DNA of 64,000 nt from Gigaspora rosea (lineage: Eukaryota; Glomeromycota; Glomeromycetes; Diversisporales; Gigasporaceae). Below are positions 23,550 through 35,139 of this stretch, one piece after another; the first letter of the stretch is position 1; each line of letters begins with the position of its first letter. The stretch lies in contig QKWP01000203.1 in the NCBI GenBank assembly GCA_003550325.1, positions 5,054-69,053 on the forward strand, read 5' to 3'. The position numbers were made by a program, and so were the translations under genes. The notes beneath the pieces were generated by a model. That model ran no database searches. It was not told where the DNA came from and worked only from the letters and a program-made list of their open reading frames with translations.

Positions 23550-25279
23550 TTTTGTAAAAGTGTATATGAATTATTTTATTTTAATTTGTTGAAGAAATTA
23601 ATGGTAAGTTTGATTATTCTTTATTATTGTATTTTTTTTTTTTATAGATTACAAAAATTGGAGACAAACGAAAAATAATAAGGAAGAATAGAGGAGGGGT
23701 GGGGGGGAGATGGATAAAAGAAATGAAAGGAAGGTTGGCCTAGGGGAAAGGCCTAAGAAAAAAAAAAGGATGAAAGGGAGACGGGAAATAGTGGAAACTT
23801 TCGATTCCAACTAAAAGGACGAACAGAAAAAACGTTTCAACGGGTTAATTCTAACAAAATTACAAAAAAAAAAGAGTAAGGTTATAAAGTTTTTTTCACC
23901 CCTATTTTAATATAAAAAACTTGAACCAATCTTTCTAGAATTCCTTGAACCGAATGTCGCACTGCGGCATTTCAGAGACAACGCATACATGCATAAGCTA
24001 AAATTAATTAATTTTCACCAATTAAGAAAATAATTGTAAATTGTATTGACCTGTTATAAATTAATTAATAACTGTGATGAGGGTCCTGCAGGTGTCTACG
24101 TAAAGAGACCAACCAAATATTGTTGCTGGTGAAACATAATAATATCGGAACCGAATTATATGCGCTGATCGTTCCAATTTTAAGTTATCCTTTTTGAGCC
24201 AGTTAAAAAACCTGTCCGACGCAAATCCGAACCTTAAAAAAATTTAGTTCTAAACTAGTTAGTAACTATTTACTAGTCTGAAATCATTTAAGTTTCCGAA
24301 AGACCTAGGGATGCTTCTAACCTATTTTGGTAGCTTATTATAGTTACTAGTCTTAAGAGTTATCGGACTGATTTTGGACCGAACTTGAACTAAACTGAAT
24401 CGGGAACTTTAATTTCTTTGGTTTTTTTGATAAATTTCGGCCCAGCCCGACCAGCATTCCGACCCGGAATTTTAGGATCTTCTGTGTGCATTATCGAAGT
24501 AAATATTTCTTGTTGACGGATATAATCACGTGCTCACAATGCATGAAGAATTTTGTATACCTGGTACTAACAGGTAAGGAGTCAAAACAATTGATCTTTG
24601 TTTATAATATCAATATACTATATTTATTACAGTATCAGGTATATAATCGAATATTTATATGACAAAATTAATAAATTTAGTTAAAACAGAAGATTAAATA
24701 AATTAATTAAATACGTATTTCAAAAATTTATTAATTAAAATTACAAAAAAATAAAAAAAAACATTTAATTATACGTAATTAACCTATGCTTAATATTGTC
24801 AAATTTTAAATTAAAAAATTTTATTGACATGTATTTTGTGCCTATATTGCTATATCAAGCTTGTAACACAAGAAGATAATTTTTTCATGTGGTAAAAATA
24901 ATTAATAATTTTATTAATTAATGGATTAACAAATATATTGCACATAATTGTCATATAGGATATAGGTCCTACGTATGAACTGCAAGTACGTACTGTACGT
25001 ATGAATAAAGAATTACAACAAAAAATAAATTTAATCGAAAACAAAATCAAAGAAATCAACTCTACCCTGACCCTCTGAGCTAAAAATATTGCGTACGTAC
25101 GGTGACACAAAAGTACAATCGAAATGCCATGTGGTTTTAGATGTTGAAGAGAGAGAGAGATTTCTTTACCAGTTCCTTCTACGACTGAAATCGATGGCTT
25201 AACTTGCATGGAAATTCATACGGTTTAACTTATTCAATCGCTGTATGCCCTTTTCTTATGATCGGGAGGATTTTGTGAC
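23550..25279. other. Upstream region of the chitin deacetylase gene and intergenic DNA
   Basis: A T run (near 23625-23643) and a strongly purine-rich G/A tract (23690-23790) lie within 250 bp of the start codon and may belong to the promoter. No TATA box is assigned. The 24100-24480 stretch has GGAACCGAA/GACCCGGAATT words that could be ends of an eroded element. Minus-strand frames here, such as 24850-25209, lack any protein signature. Confidence 0.4.
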
Positions 25280-25470
25280 CAGCGTTTGAAATTACATGTT
25301 CACAGTGTTCATAAAAATCAAAATTTTTTTTTATTTTAGGTTCACATTTGTGAACATAAATAATTATCTAATTAATAGAACTTTATTTGTGATCATTTAC
25401 TTTTTCAATGTGAACATAAAAAAAAAATATGTTCACAAAAATCAATTTTTTTTTTGAATTTCCAACACTG
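25280..25470. mobile_element. Short hAT-like MITE
   Basis: 191 bp with ends CAGCGTTTGAAATTACATGT and (reverse complement) CAGTGTTGGAAATTC. GTTCACA/TGTGAAC words repeat inside. Flanking octamers TTTGTGAC and GTTCTAAC agree at five of eight positions, so the target duplication is eroded or the borders are slightly off. Confidence 0.6.
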
Positions 25471-25793
25471 GTTCTAACATGTGCGTGTATCCCCTGACCA
25501 GCGGAAATTTGAAAATACCAAAGAAATTTGAATAACGATAAAGACAAAGAAATGTTATCAGTTATAGAAGTGATTAGTAACACGATGTCCTATAATATAT
25601 ATCGATCTACAATTATTCTAGAAATGACGTGTTACCAATAGAGAACCCATTCTTTTTTGTTAAGACTTATGCGAATTATAAACATCTAATTACTATTAAT
25701 CGTCTAGAATTGGTCCTTTCTCTAATATTTCTAGAATTCATTTTAATATATAACATAAATAATTCTTTAAAACTAGATGCGATTGGAATTCAC

Positions 25794-25834
<41 letters not shown>

Positions 25835-27368
25835 ATAAGTTGATTAGAAAATGAAATTATTGGGCTATTATCGTTATGTAAAGATAACATATACATGTAT
25901 ATTGTATCTGCGTCAGATTAAACCCATTATAATTCCGCTAACACCTAAATAGACCCCCTAACCTAATATTTAAATTCCGATCTGATGCAGATTTTAATTT
26001 AATGCCTAAATTAAATTAAAAAATTTGATCTATTTTATTGTACGTGTAGCATATCGAATACCTCAATGTTTTATCACAACCGAATATTTCGGGTTGATCC
26101 GAGTTGATCCGAGTTGATCCGACTTGTGTATAATCGCGAAGGCTTTTTCAATTATCTTTTATCAACTAGCGCTAGTAGTTAAGCACGGACTAAAAAAAAA
26201 AAATAATCATTTTCTAACTCAAATTTGAGATTTTCAATTCTAATTAAAATTTTACACATTGTACGATTTTGTCCTACCGCTACATCAAATTAATAACGAA
26301 CAAATCAATTATTCGAAGTTTGAAGATAATGTCTAAAAATAGAATAACAACCAATTAGAAGACCATCAATTTAATTTAGCGAATTGGAGTCAATACTGGA
26401 ATTGAACTTTCATGTAACACTAACTCTAACATTAATCACTCAAACCCCCTCTCCAAAGGTGGGTTCCCTTGTCAATCCATTCCCCATATATATGCTATTG
26501 AATATTTTTTAAAATAGAGATGGAATTGTTGAGTTTCGGGCATTATTTGGTCACAAACTCTAGACTTCCGAACATCGATGAAAAATTTTGACCGAATATT
26601 TGTTATCATCGAATTTTTTAAAATAATATTGCGATATTATATTTAAATTTAACAATTGTACTATTAATTATTTTAATATACAATTTACATGAACTTACAA
26701 TTCGTTATATATTAATCCAAATAAATATCAGTAATAATAGAATTAATTGTCTTTATATTAAGTTTTTAAATCTTATTCTGCAAAATAACTTGATAATCTT
26801 CTCTTCACGTTTATAGCATTTCCTGCGTCCGAAAATAAAGTTCACTTGATGTGTTTGTTGCAGAATCCCAAGAATGTTCACAAAGTGGGGAAAAACAAAA
26901 ATTATAAACACGTGGTGGATCTAAAAACGATCCTAGTTTGGCAGCACTTTGTCTCGATCATATATAGTAACTGTGATCTTGGGCTTGGCTGCACTTTGAC
27001 CCGATCGTAAATAATAACTAAAATGTCGATCTTTGCATTTTCTGGTTAAAATTTAGTATAGGTGACACTTAACGTTAAATAATAAATAATCAATTTAATG
27101 TCTATATTAACCGATTCGTCCTCTTCGTTATTAAAAGAGAACTCATGAATCGGAGACAAAATTTTAATTAGTCAGAAATTGAATAAACTAATCAATTGTT
27201 ACCATTTCGATGAATAAAGTCTGGAATACAGACCAACTTTCTTTTTCATAGAGTTGCTCTGATTAGCTAAAATTTAAATTCCACATTTCATACAATGAAT
27301 TTTTTTAAACAAGTCGTTCTTCAATTAATTGCATTAATCACTCAATTAATCGCAATTATTTGAGCAAC
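25471..27368. other. Intergenic region with a 35-A homopolymer
   Basis: A pure A run occupies 25798-25832. It may be the tail of an old retroposon on the plus strand, but no tRNA-like head is visible upstream. GAGTTGATCC is repeated three times near 26090-26125. CCTAACCTAATATTTAAATT and TCCGATCTGATGCAGATTTT near 25975 recur in diverged form near 35035. No gene seen. Confidence 0.45.
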
Positions 27369-27376
27369 ACCTCGAT

Positions 27377-27526
27377 TAGAGTGTTCAGACTCGTGCAATT
27401 TAAAATGCAATTTTATGCGATATAAGAAATTTTGACTATGCGATATCACATTGTTACATCATAATAGATAAATTTATTACGCATTTTGTATCCATAAAAT
27501 GCAATTGCACAAGTCTGAACACTCTA
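27377..27526. mobile_element. 150-bp hAT MITE, TSD ACCTCGAT
   Basis: Begins TAGAGTGTTCAGACTCGTGC and ends in the inverse (GCACAAGTCTGAACACTCTA). It is bordered by the identical octamer ACCTCGAT at 27369-27376 and 27527-27534. Confidence 0.9.
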
Positions 27527-27568
27527 ACCTCGATCATTAGCTAATCGCATTGAGGTGCTGCTTGAGAA

Positions 27569-27886
27569 TAGCGATGTAAACCAAACATGATAGTTTGGGA
27601 TTTAGTAGATTCTCAAAGGTTTTCACTAAATTCAATAATTATGTCGTAACTGCGTTGTAACTCAAACTTATGTATCGCTGGCTAGAGCGCGAATCATAAA
27701 ATAAATAAATTGCTATTGTCTACCCACCTGCATCATATGTTTGTTTGATTGGACCTTGAGATTTGGGATATATGGGCACAGGTTTGGGTTTCAAATTGGG
27801 TTTGGAACATCGACAAGTGTCAACTTCTGATCCCAAATTAGATAAAAATCCAAAACTGTCCCATTCGGGTTTGGTTTACATTGCTA
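27569..27886. mobile_element. 318-bp hAT MITE, TSD CTTGAGAA
   Basis: Ends TAGCGATGTAAACCAAAC and GTTTGGTTTACATTGCTA are inverted repeats. The octamer CTTGAGAA occurs on both sides (27561-27568, 27887-27894). Interior rich in TTTGGGTTT/GATTTGGGA words. Confidence 0.9.
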
Positions 27887-27894
27887 CTTGAGAA

Positions 27895-28579
27895 CACCCT
27901 AAATCAAAATTCAATTTTTAAATTATGTCTGTTTGAAAGGCCTATCAAAAAATTTATCACCGTATATCAAAACAGTTGAAATTTAACTTCGTCAGATGCT
28001 CGATAATTGATAAAATTAAAAACTCAATGAATAAAATCTTATTTCGATTCTTGAAAATTTTGATTGATGAATTTACTAGGATGATTCATGATATTTACTT
28101 TTTTTATATGATAAATAAATATCATTAGAAAAATATTCCTATTTTTTTTTTTCTTAAAAAGTGAACTCATTGTTTACGTACATTTTTATTATCATTTATA
28201 TTATTCATTACATATTTAATTACAAATACAAACTCTAATATTTATACTATTTATATAAACTTAGAACTAATTTATCCCTGAGTTATATATACTCTACCCA
28301 AATTTGAACTCCTGTAAGTATCAAACCAGAATTTATGCTTCAGAATCTACTTTATTACCCTACTACTGCATTTCCACATCTCTTATACTGGTCCTAATAA
28401 CTCCTAAACAGGTGATCAGAGATTGTCTACAGTATTTATAAATCATTGCTTGATTTACTTCTTGTTTGGTGCCAAAGAGGTGCCAAATTTCCTATTACTA
28501 ATAATTGTGTTAATATAAAATATAAAAACTGTACTAATAAAAGTTATTTGATTTGTATAAAAATTTCAAAGTGTATATA
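27895..28579. other. AT-rich intergenic stretch
   Basis: No open frame with protein-like composition, no inverted repeat of note, and no RNA gene detected by eye. Confidence 0.4.
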
Positions 28580-28781
28580 CAGTTGCCTCTCTCTAATCTG
28601 AACCTCTCTAAACCAAACACTATTAAACTCCCTCTAAACTGAACAAAATCTCCTAGAACATTTGTAAATTTTATTATAAAGTTTGGATAAGCCATATATA
28701 ACTTTTTGAAAACTAAACTTTTTCAAATTTTTACATAGTAAAAAAAAGCAGTCCTAGCAGTTCAGATTAGAGAGTTGACTG
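28580..28781. mobile_element. MITE family E, copy 2 (inverted relative to copy 1)
   Basis: 202 bp with ends CAGTTGCCTCTCTCTAATCT and AGATTAGAGAGTTGACTG, flanked by TA on both sides. It aligns over its length with the reverse complement of 20230-20433. Confidence 0.85.
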
Positions 28782-29380
28782 TATTTATTTTTGCTTACAA
28801 TTTACTTATTATATAAAAGATAATTTAATTAGTAAAATTGTGATTTATCTATATAACAACTATCTATAAGGAGCATACTATTTATTACATAATTTTTATT
28901 ATGGATACATGGTTAAAGTTGGTAATTATGTCTATATATGACATGGGGTAAGTCAATAAAAAAGGAACAAATCATTTTTAGTAATTTTTTTTTAATTTTT
29001 AAATTAAGATATTTTAACAATTATTTAATTAACTTTGCTAAAAAAATTTTTATTTTAATTTTGAAATTATATAGAATTAGAATAAAAAAATTTATTACAT
29101 TTATTAAAACAGTTGTTAAGATATTTAAGCTTAAAGTCAAAAAACTTTTATTTAAAAAACTTAGTCCTTTTTTTATTAACTCATCTCTATAAATAATATT
29201 TAATATTAAGTAACTTTTATTACTGGTCCTTTTTGAATGATTTTACTACAAAATGATCATTTTAATGAGATGTTCTAATAGCTGTTCTAACAAGTCCAAA
29301 ATTATTAAAATTCAATTACAAGGTAACATAATTATTAAGGTTTTGCATTTTTTTTTTACTCTTAGACAGTCTTGTTAATA
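28782..29380. other. AT-rich intergenic stretch
   Basis: The segment ACATGGGGTAAGTCAATAAA near 28940 resembles one arm of the hairpin at 38989-39072, so a half-copy of that foldback element may lie here. The Lys/Ile/Phe-rich frame at 28938-29192 reflects composition only. Confidence 0.35.
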
Positions 29381-30474
29381 TAGTGGCCTACCATATTATT
29401 GTGGACACTTTTCAAAAATTTATACAGAGCTAAATATATAAGGTATCAAGCTAAAAATTAAATTATATATTTTTTAAATCTATACCTTTTAAATAAAAAA
29501 AAGTTTAAAAAATTTTATGCTACAGTTTTTAAAATAATTAAGTTTAAGTAAATTTTTAAATTTTTGCATTTGACCGGTTTTCTAAATTTTAATATAGATT
29601 TCATAATAAATAGAATTACTAATTATAGTAATAGATAAACTTAAATTTTTTATTAATAAACTAGCAATTTTTTTTAAATAAATTTATTTAGTATAACAAA
29701 ATGCACATATCTTTAAAATTTTATAATTTTTCAAAAAAATTTTAGTTAATTACTATATATAGAAGTCCGCTAAAGCCTTGTACATACGTGACTTTTTATA
29801 TGTAGATCAGCCAATCAGAATCATGAAATTTTGTTTACACAAAGAAGTCAAAAATCAAAAAAACCCCAAAAACATAAAAATGATAGTCTAAACCTATTCT
29901 GGTGCATTAATAAAAAATGTAGAGAAGGCAATATTATCTATATATATATACCCTTTCCTAACGGTAAACTAACCCTAACCCTAATTATAACTAAAATTTC
30001 AAAAGTTACATGGGTACAAGGCTTTAGTGATTCTCTATATATAGTAATAAAATTACTATATTTGGTAATTAATATAATTTTGAATTAAAAATTGCATTTT
30101 ATATTTAGAAATAATAACTACCTTAAATTTTTATAAAATTTTAAAAAAACTTTGGAATTATATGTAATTTGTTATGCTAAATAATTTTTGCTTATTTTTG
30201 AAGTTCAATTAGCTTAATAAAAAATTAATTTTTACTATGCAGTTATTTTTTTAATTAATTTTGTACAACAATAAAAACTGGTCAAACTTAAAAATCTAAA
30301 ATTTTACTTAAATTTAATTATTTTAAAAACTGTAGCATAAAATTTTTTAAACTTTTTTTTATTTAAAAGGTATAGATTTAAAGAATTTATGATTTAATTT
30401 TTAGCTTAATATCTTATATATTTAGCTCTGTATAAATTTTTAAAAAGTGTCCACAATAACATAGTAGGCTACTG
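29381..30474. mobile_element. 1.1-kb foldback element with 210-bp arms (TA target)
   Basis: Arms at about 29381-29590 and 30265-30474 are long inverted repeats. The tips TAGTGGCCTACCATATTATT and (reverse complement) CAGTAGCCTACTATGTTATT are flanked by TA, as in Tc1/mariner derivatives. A family C MITE (29769-30027) is nested in the middle. No coding potential. Confidence 0.8.
29769..30027. mobile_element. MITE family C, copy 2 (nested, inverted)
   Basis: Ends GCTAAAGCCTTGTACATACG and TACATGGGTACAAGGCTTTAG. It is the reverse-complement relative of 15004-15264 and 49012-49289, and includes CTAACCCTAACCCTAATTAT near 29970, which is element sequence rather than telomeric. It lies in the loop of the 29381-30474 element. 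Confidence 0.7.
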
Positions 30475-30497
30475 TATTTAATTAAAAAAAATTACTA

Positions 30498-30847
30498 TAG
30501 TGCGCCAAGTCACTTTACATCAAATGCGCCAAATTTGGGTATATATAAATGCTTTTTAGCCAATCAGAATACGTTATATACTAATTCTGATTGGTTAAAA
30601 AAAATATAAAAAAATTTTTTTTAATGTATTTATATTAAATGCCAAAATTTTGAAAGCATAATAGCTTTAAACACATACTGTGTAACTTTATAAACTTTTT
30701 TAAATATTCTAACTAATAATTTGGATAGAACTAATGAAAAACAATAGTTTTTTTGGTTACATTTTTAAAAAATATTTAAAATTTAGGATTTTATAGATTT
30801 ATTAAAATATATATGATTTTTGATGAGAAGTGACTTGGCACACCATA
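30498..30847. mobile_element. MITE with GTGCGCCAAGTCACTT termini
   Basis: About 350 bp. The left TATAGTGCGCCAAGTCACTT and the right end (reverse complement TATGGTGTGCCAAGTCACTT) form inverted repeats. The interior is AT-rich and non-coding. It abuts the foldback element on the left and family A copy 2 on the right. Confidence 0.75.
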
Positions 30848-31490
30848 CGAATTATTACTGGTGATTATTACCAGTGATTTACAATGCATAAAACACAATA
30901 AACAATAAAATTAAATCTCTTTAATATTAAGATAAGGGTAAAGATTAGAGATTAAGATAGGGCTTTATATAGTAAAATTTAGCAAGAAATTTTTTTTTTG
31001 TATTCATAGACAAAATTTTAGGTTAGAAGCAATTTTAGGAATTTTTTAAAAATTTTTTGTTTTTGTTATACAAAAATTGATCTACATGTTACACCTGATC
31101 CTGAATTTTAATTTGTAAATTGAATACCAGTGATGATTACTGTATTTGTTCGAAAATAAGCTACCCTTTTTGGCCAAAAAGTTACACAAAAAATCGTAAG
31201 GGTTGCTTATTTTCAAATTGTTAAATTTTTTGAAAAATTGAAAAACGTACTAATAAAAAGTTGTCCAAATACCATGAAATTTTTACTGTAAGTATATTTC
31301 GTTGCACTGAACAACTTTATTTAATTAAACTTTTGAAGTTTATATAGTAAAAAAAGTTTTATATATAGCAACTGTTAACGATTTCTTTAAAAATTTTTCT
31401 GAAAATCTGGAGGTACCTACTGGGTAGCTTTTTTTGGAGGTAGCTTATTTTTGGAAACCTACGGTACCAGTGGTGATAAATAGCAAACTT
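30848..31490. mobile_element. MITE family A, copy 2, interrupted by a family D MITE
   Basis: Reverse-complement relative of 882-1227. Near its right end it is split by the insertion 31140-31464. The two halves (GTGATGATTA before, CCAGTGGTGATAAAT after) rejoin to match the uninterrupted copy 1, giving a clear order of insertion. Confidence 0.75.
31140..31464. mobile_element. MITE family D, copy 1, nested with TA target
   Basis: 325 bp with ends CTGTATTTGTTCGAAAATAA and (reverse complement) CCGTAGGTTTCCAAAAATAA, each continuing AAGCTACC. TA borders both sides. Family D relatives lie at 51770-52048 and, truncated, at 33590-33790. The interior shares TACTAATAAAAAGTTGTYCA and GCAACTGYTAAC words. 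Confidence 0.85.
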
Positions 31491-31783
31491 CAATTAAAAA
31501 AGTATAAATTTTACAAAAATAATCTAAAAATTTCTAAACCTTTTTACTAAAAAGTTCAATATTATCTGGTTACTTTAATAGCCCTAAACATGATCTGTTG
31601 GCACCACTTTACTAGTAAAGCAAATAAAAATTTGTTAGCCTTACCAAGAGTAAAAAAGAATATTTTTTTTTATATTTCTTCTATCTAGTTACAATAGTAG
31701 AAATACTAATATCCTATACAGAAAAAAATAAAAAAGGATTTAAAAAGAAAGTAAGATATAACTACAAAATCTATATAATAAAC

Positions 31784-32077
31784 AGGACCCCAAACATCTA
31801 GTATAGAAGTCATACTTGTTTTTTTTTAGCAAAAACCCTGAAATTTGAGAAGCAAAAAACAGTTTTTGCCAATTATCTTGGCATCTAGTGGACCAATTTG
31901 AACAAACTTTTTTTTAAAATGAAGCTCTCAGAAGGCACATCTAACAAAAAAAGTTTTTTCAATTCTGATCATTAAATCAAAAGTTATTTAAACCAATATA
32001 TTTTGTTGTTTTTAGCAAATTGGACCAAAATTGGCCAAAATCCAGTTATGACCTATATGAAAGATATTTGGGGTCCT
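31784..32077. mobile_element. hAT MITE, AGGACCCC family, copy 2
   Basis: 294 bp with ends AGGACCCCAAACATCTAGTA and the inverted ATATTTGGGGTCCT. Octamers TAATAAAC (31776-31783) and TAATAACC (32078-32085) match at seven of eight positions. Same terminal family as 16680-17184. Confidence 0.8.
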
Positions 32078-32697
32078 TAATAACCCAAATACTAAGGGCT
32101 GTATTATTAATTATTTAATTATTTTTTATCAAAAGCCTACTCTTTTCTCCTTTATTTAATATATATAGAAGGGTGCTGACTAGTAATGCCACCGAAATTG
32201 ATTTTTGAAAAAGGCCTATTTTGTCTTTATTAGAGAAAATTAAAATTTTTTATAAGGAAGAGCAAATAAAATTTATATAGATATGTTCCTTATAATTTCG
32301 TCGATTCAAAAAAAGTATTAAATAATTTCGTTTTTCAAATAAAATAGGTCAAAAACAATTTTGGCTTCAAATTTTAATTTCAGGTTTTAGAACCCAAAAT
32401 GCTTTCGTTCTTATGTATAGTGCTGACATTTATTAGATAATATTTTAGGAAATAGGGGGTCAAGCCAAATCTTATCTTATATAAAAATTTTAGCCAATTA
32501 AATTTGATGAAAATATTACTTGGGGTGGGGATAAGCCTCTATAGTAAATGAATAGTAGATAATAAATATCAGCGCCCTAATTAGATTCTTTATATATAAT
32601 TTCAACTTTTTTTATACTTTTTCTTATCTGATTTTTGTCACACTCCTAACAAAATTAAAGTATTAACATAAAAAAAAACAAAGAAAATTCTATGCTA
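32078..32697. other. AT-rich intergenic stretch
   Basis: No gene recognised. AGGGTGCTGACTAGTAATG near 32170 and the inverse-like segment near 32560 (ATAATAAATATCAGCGCCCT) may be the ends of an eroded TIR element of about 410 bp. Confidence 0.35.
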
Positions 32698-33119
32698 CAG
32701 TACATAATACTTAAAGACTAAAATAATTTTAAAAGCTAATAGCTTTTGATATAGAAAAGATATTCAAAAAAGAAAGCCACTAACTTGTAGTTTAGTTAAT
32801 TTACTACAACTTAGCGGCTTTGTTTTTTAAAAAAAAATTATTTAAGTTATAACATTTTAAAAATGCTTAATTTTTATATAATACATAAAAAATTGCCAAA
32901 AATAGAACAAATCATATGATTTAGTCTTCTATAATTGGTCAATTTTAAAAAATAAAATTTTAAAAAATTTTTAACCAATCAGATTTTAGCAAATTAAAAT
33001 ATAAAAATCAAATTTTGTCAATTAAAATGTAAAAAATCAGCAGAACATCAAAATTTACTATAAAAATTTTTAAAATGGAACAAAATTACGTGATTTTAGT
33101 CTTTAAGTGTCATGCACTG
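32698..33119. mobile_element. MITE family B, copy 2
   Basis: 422 bp flanked by TA, with ends CAGTACATAATACTTAAAGAC and GTCTTTAAGTGTCATGCACTG. It aligns with 4474-4965 throughout and carries only one copy of the segment duplicated there. Confidence 0.8.
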
Positions 33120-33123
33120 TAAT

Positions 33124-33249
33124 CAGTGTTGGGCTCTGGACCAAAAGTCCGCTTTACTGAACTTATAAACTGGACTACTGGACTTATAAGTCCAGTGGAC
33201 TATTTATACTAGTTCAATTTTACAGGACTTATAAGTGAGCCCAATACTA
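33124..33249. mobile_element. 126-bp hAT MITE, TSD ACTGTAAT
   Basis: Ends CAGTGTTGGGCTC and GAGCCCAATACTA are inverted repeats. The octamer ACTGTAAT occurs at 33116-33123 and 33250-33257. The interior iterates GGACTTATAAG/CAGTGGAC words. It is inserted directly into the terminus of family B MITE copy 2. Confidence 0.88.
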
Positions 33250-33589
33250 ACTGTAATAACTAAGACTAATATAAACACTATATACATATATAAAAAACCT
33301 ATATAGAAACTTTTGAACTATATTTTCATATAATAAACATATGCATTTAGAAATTTTTTGTCATTTTTTTACAAATTTACAACACAATACTATGTTGGCT
33401 CCTTTTTAGTAGGCATACAAATTAAAAAAAAAAGAAGTAAATACTGCCAATTTTTTGGAAAAGATAAGCCAAAATGCCCACTTTGTTAAAATTTAAAAAA
33501 ACTAAAAAGGTAACAAAAAAGGGTACCAACACTGTACCAACTTGTAAAGAATATAAAAGTATATACTTTGCCAAATAGTATATACTATA

Positions 33590-33790
33590 TATATCTGAAA
33601 ATAAGCTACTACCTAAAATAAGTTACTCTCTGATTTTTTTTAAAAATTTTAAAAAATTTGTTAGTAGTTGCTATATATAAAAGTCCAAGTTTACTAAGTA
33701 AACTCAAAAGTACTATTAAGTAAACTTGTTTAGTAATAAAAATTTATATTATTTGGACAACTTTTTATTAATATGTTTTTTAATTTTTTC
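33590..33790 (-). mobile_element. MITE family D, truncated copy
   Basis: CTGAAAATAAGCTACTACCT at the left and GGACAACTTTTTATTAATAT further right match reverse-complemented family D sequence (31140-31464, 51770-52048). A segment is missing at the far end. Confidence 0.6.
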
Positions 33791-33854
33791 AAAAAACTCT
33801 ATTTTTTTTCGATTTTAAAGTGTTTGTTTTGAGGCATATATTTTATTCTGTTTA

Positions 33855-33953
33855 TGGATCTAGATTCTACATGGATGAAAGTACAACTAGTCACATGTGC
33901 ACTTTTGGTGTCTAATTTAAGTGGTCTGCCCAAAGGTTCCACACTAGATAGCA
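33855..33953 (-). repeat. Fragment of retroposon family 1 tail
   Basis: On the minus strand, TAGTGTGGAACCTTTGGGCA is followed by ACCACTTAAATTAGACACCA. This matches the unit duplicated in tandem at 37841-38099. It is joined directly to repeat R (33955-34240) and shows no A tail of its own. Confidence 0.7.
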
Positions 33954-33954
33954 T

Positions 33955-34240
33955 GGCGAACATTTGATTTGATTGGTTAAAAAATGTAAACAAGTAAACA
34001 ATATGCATAATATAGATCATTATATAAATTTAGATATTCAATATATTTTTAAATTTAATTGTATATATATAATAAGGCAAGGTTGCAACATGACAGAAGT
34101 TCTTTTTTATTGGTTGTTATATTAAATGATTTTCATTAAACGTGATTGGCTAATATCTTAATACCATAATCAATTTAATAAATATCGCATACAATATTAG
34201 GTAATGATAACAATAATAATACGATATATTTAAAAATTTA
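33955..34240 (-). repeat. Dispersed repeat R, copy 1 (empty site)
   Basis: About 285 bp. Reverse complemented it aligns with 40340-40522 plus 41241-41340, including CATGTTGCAACCTTG and GATATTAGCCAATCAC. It lacks the retroposon found in the other copy, so it serves as the empty-site control for that insertion. Confidence 0.8.
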
Positions 34241-35139
34241 ATGTAATATCTCTGCTTGTGTATCTATATTAAAATATATTTCTAATATGCTAATATCTAC
34301 TTCTAACCTTGAGATTTATATAGTTAATATACACGTATAAATTTACTTATAATAATCAAAAACATTATCATTTGTCTTTCATATTTTATTTATTTTTCTT
34401 TCAACAAGAATATCTAACATAATTTTATTAAAATAAACCTTACAATTATTATAATTTTACACTTGTGCTTATTTTTACAATATTATTTATATCTATAAAC
34501 TATTAACATAAGAAACTATAATAAACTATCTAGCACAGTCTTAATAATCAATACGAATAACCTAAATATATTTTATAAAATAAGAGCTTTGTGTAAGCAC
34601 AAAAGAAATAAAAAAAAAAATACATATTACTTGTTAACTAATAAATACTATATGTTCATGCGTTCATTTATAAGTTTATACATACATTTATGTGCTTGTA
34701 TTCATGTCTTATAGAAGTTATGTAGATTGTGAGATCGGTAAGATGGATTTTTACAAATAACTTTCGTTGTGACTAAAGAATAACTTGGTAAAGTTTCAAA
34801 AAAAATGGATGATTTTTTTTTGTGCAGTCATATGATATAACCCCACTTATATATTTTTAATATATAAATTTTTGTGTAATACTAATGCATAAATAGAACT
34901 TCCAAGGTTGCCAAAAAAAAAAAGTAATATATTAGACTATATAAAGTATCTGAGTCATTAAAATCATTATAATTTCTTTCTCCAATACTTAACATAGATT
35001 TCCGCTATAGTCCTAATAAAACTCTGCATTAAATTCAGATCTGATGCAAATTTTAATCTGATCTGCGATGTATACATTCTTGCATCAAATATTAATTTAA
35101 AATCCTCCATTTTTAAAGCAGCAGGACAAATCGACGTTT
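34241..35139. other. AT-rich intergenic stretch
   Basis: No gene seen. CAGATCTGATGCAAATTTTA near 35036 is shared in diverged form with about 25980, so this is probably an eroded repeat. The minus-strand frame at 34967-35173 overlaps it and was not accepted. Confidence 0.35.

Noticed and set aside
24850..25209. 119-codon minus-strand frame
   Set aside because: No recognisable motif, no intron signals, no conserved context. Likely chance.
29965..29990. Telomere-like CCCTAACCCTAA
   Set aside because: Only two units, inside a MITE also seen elsewhere without them. Not a telomere.
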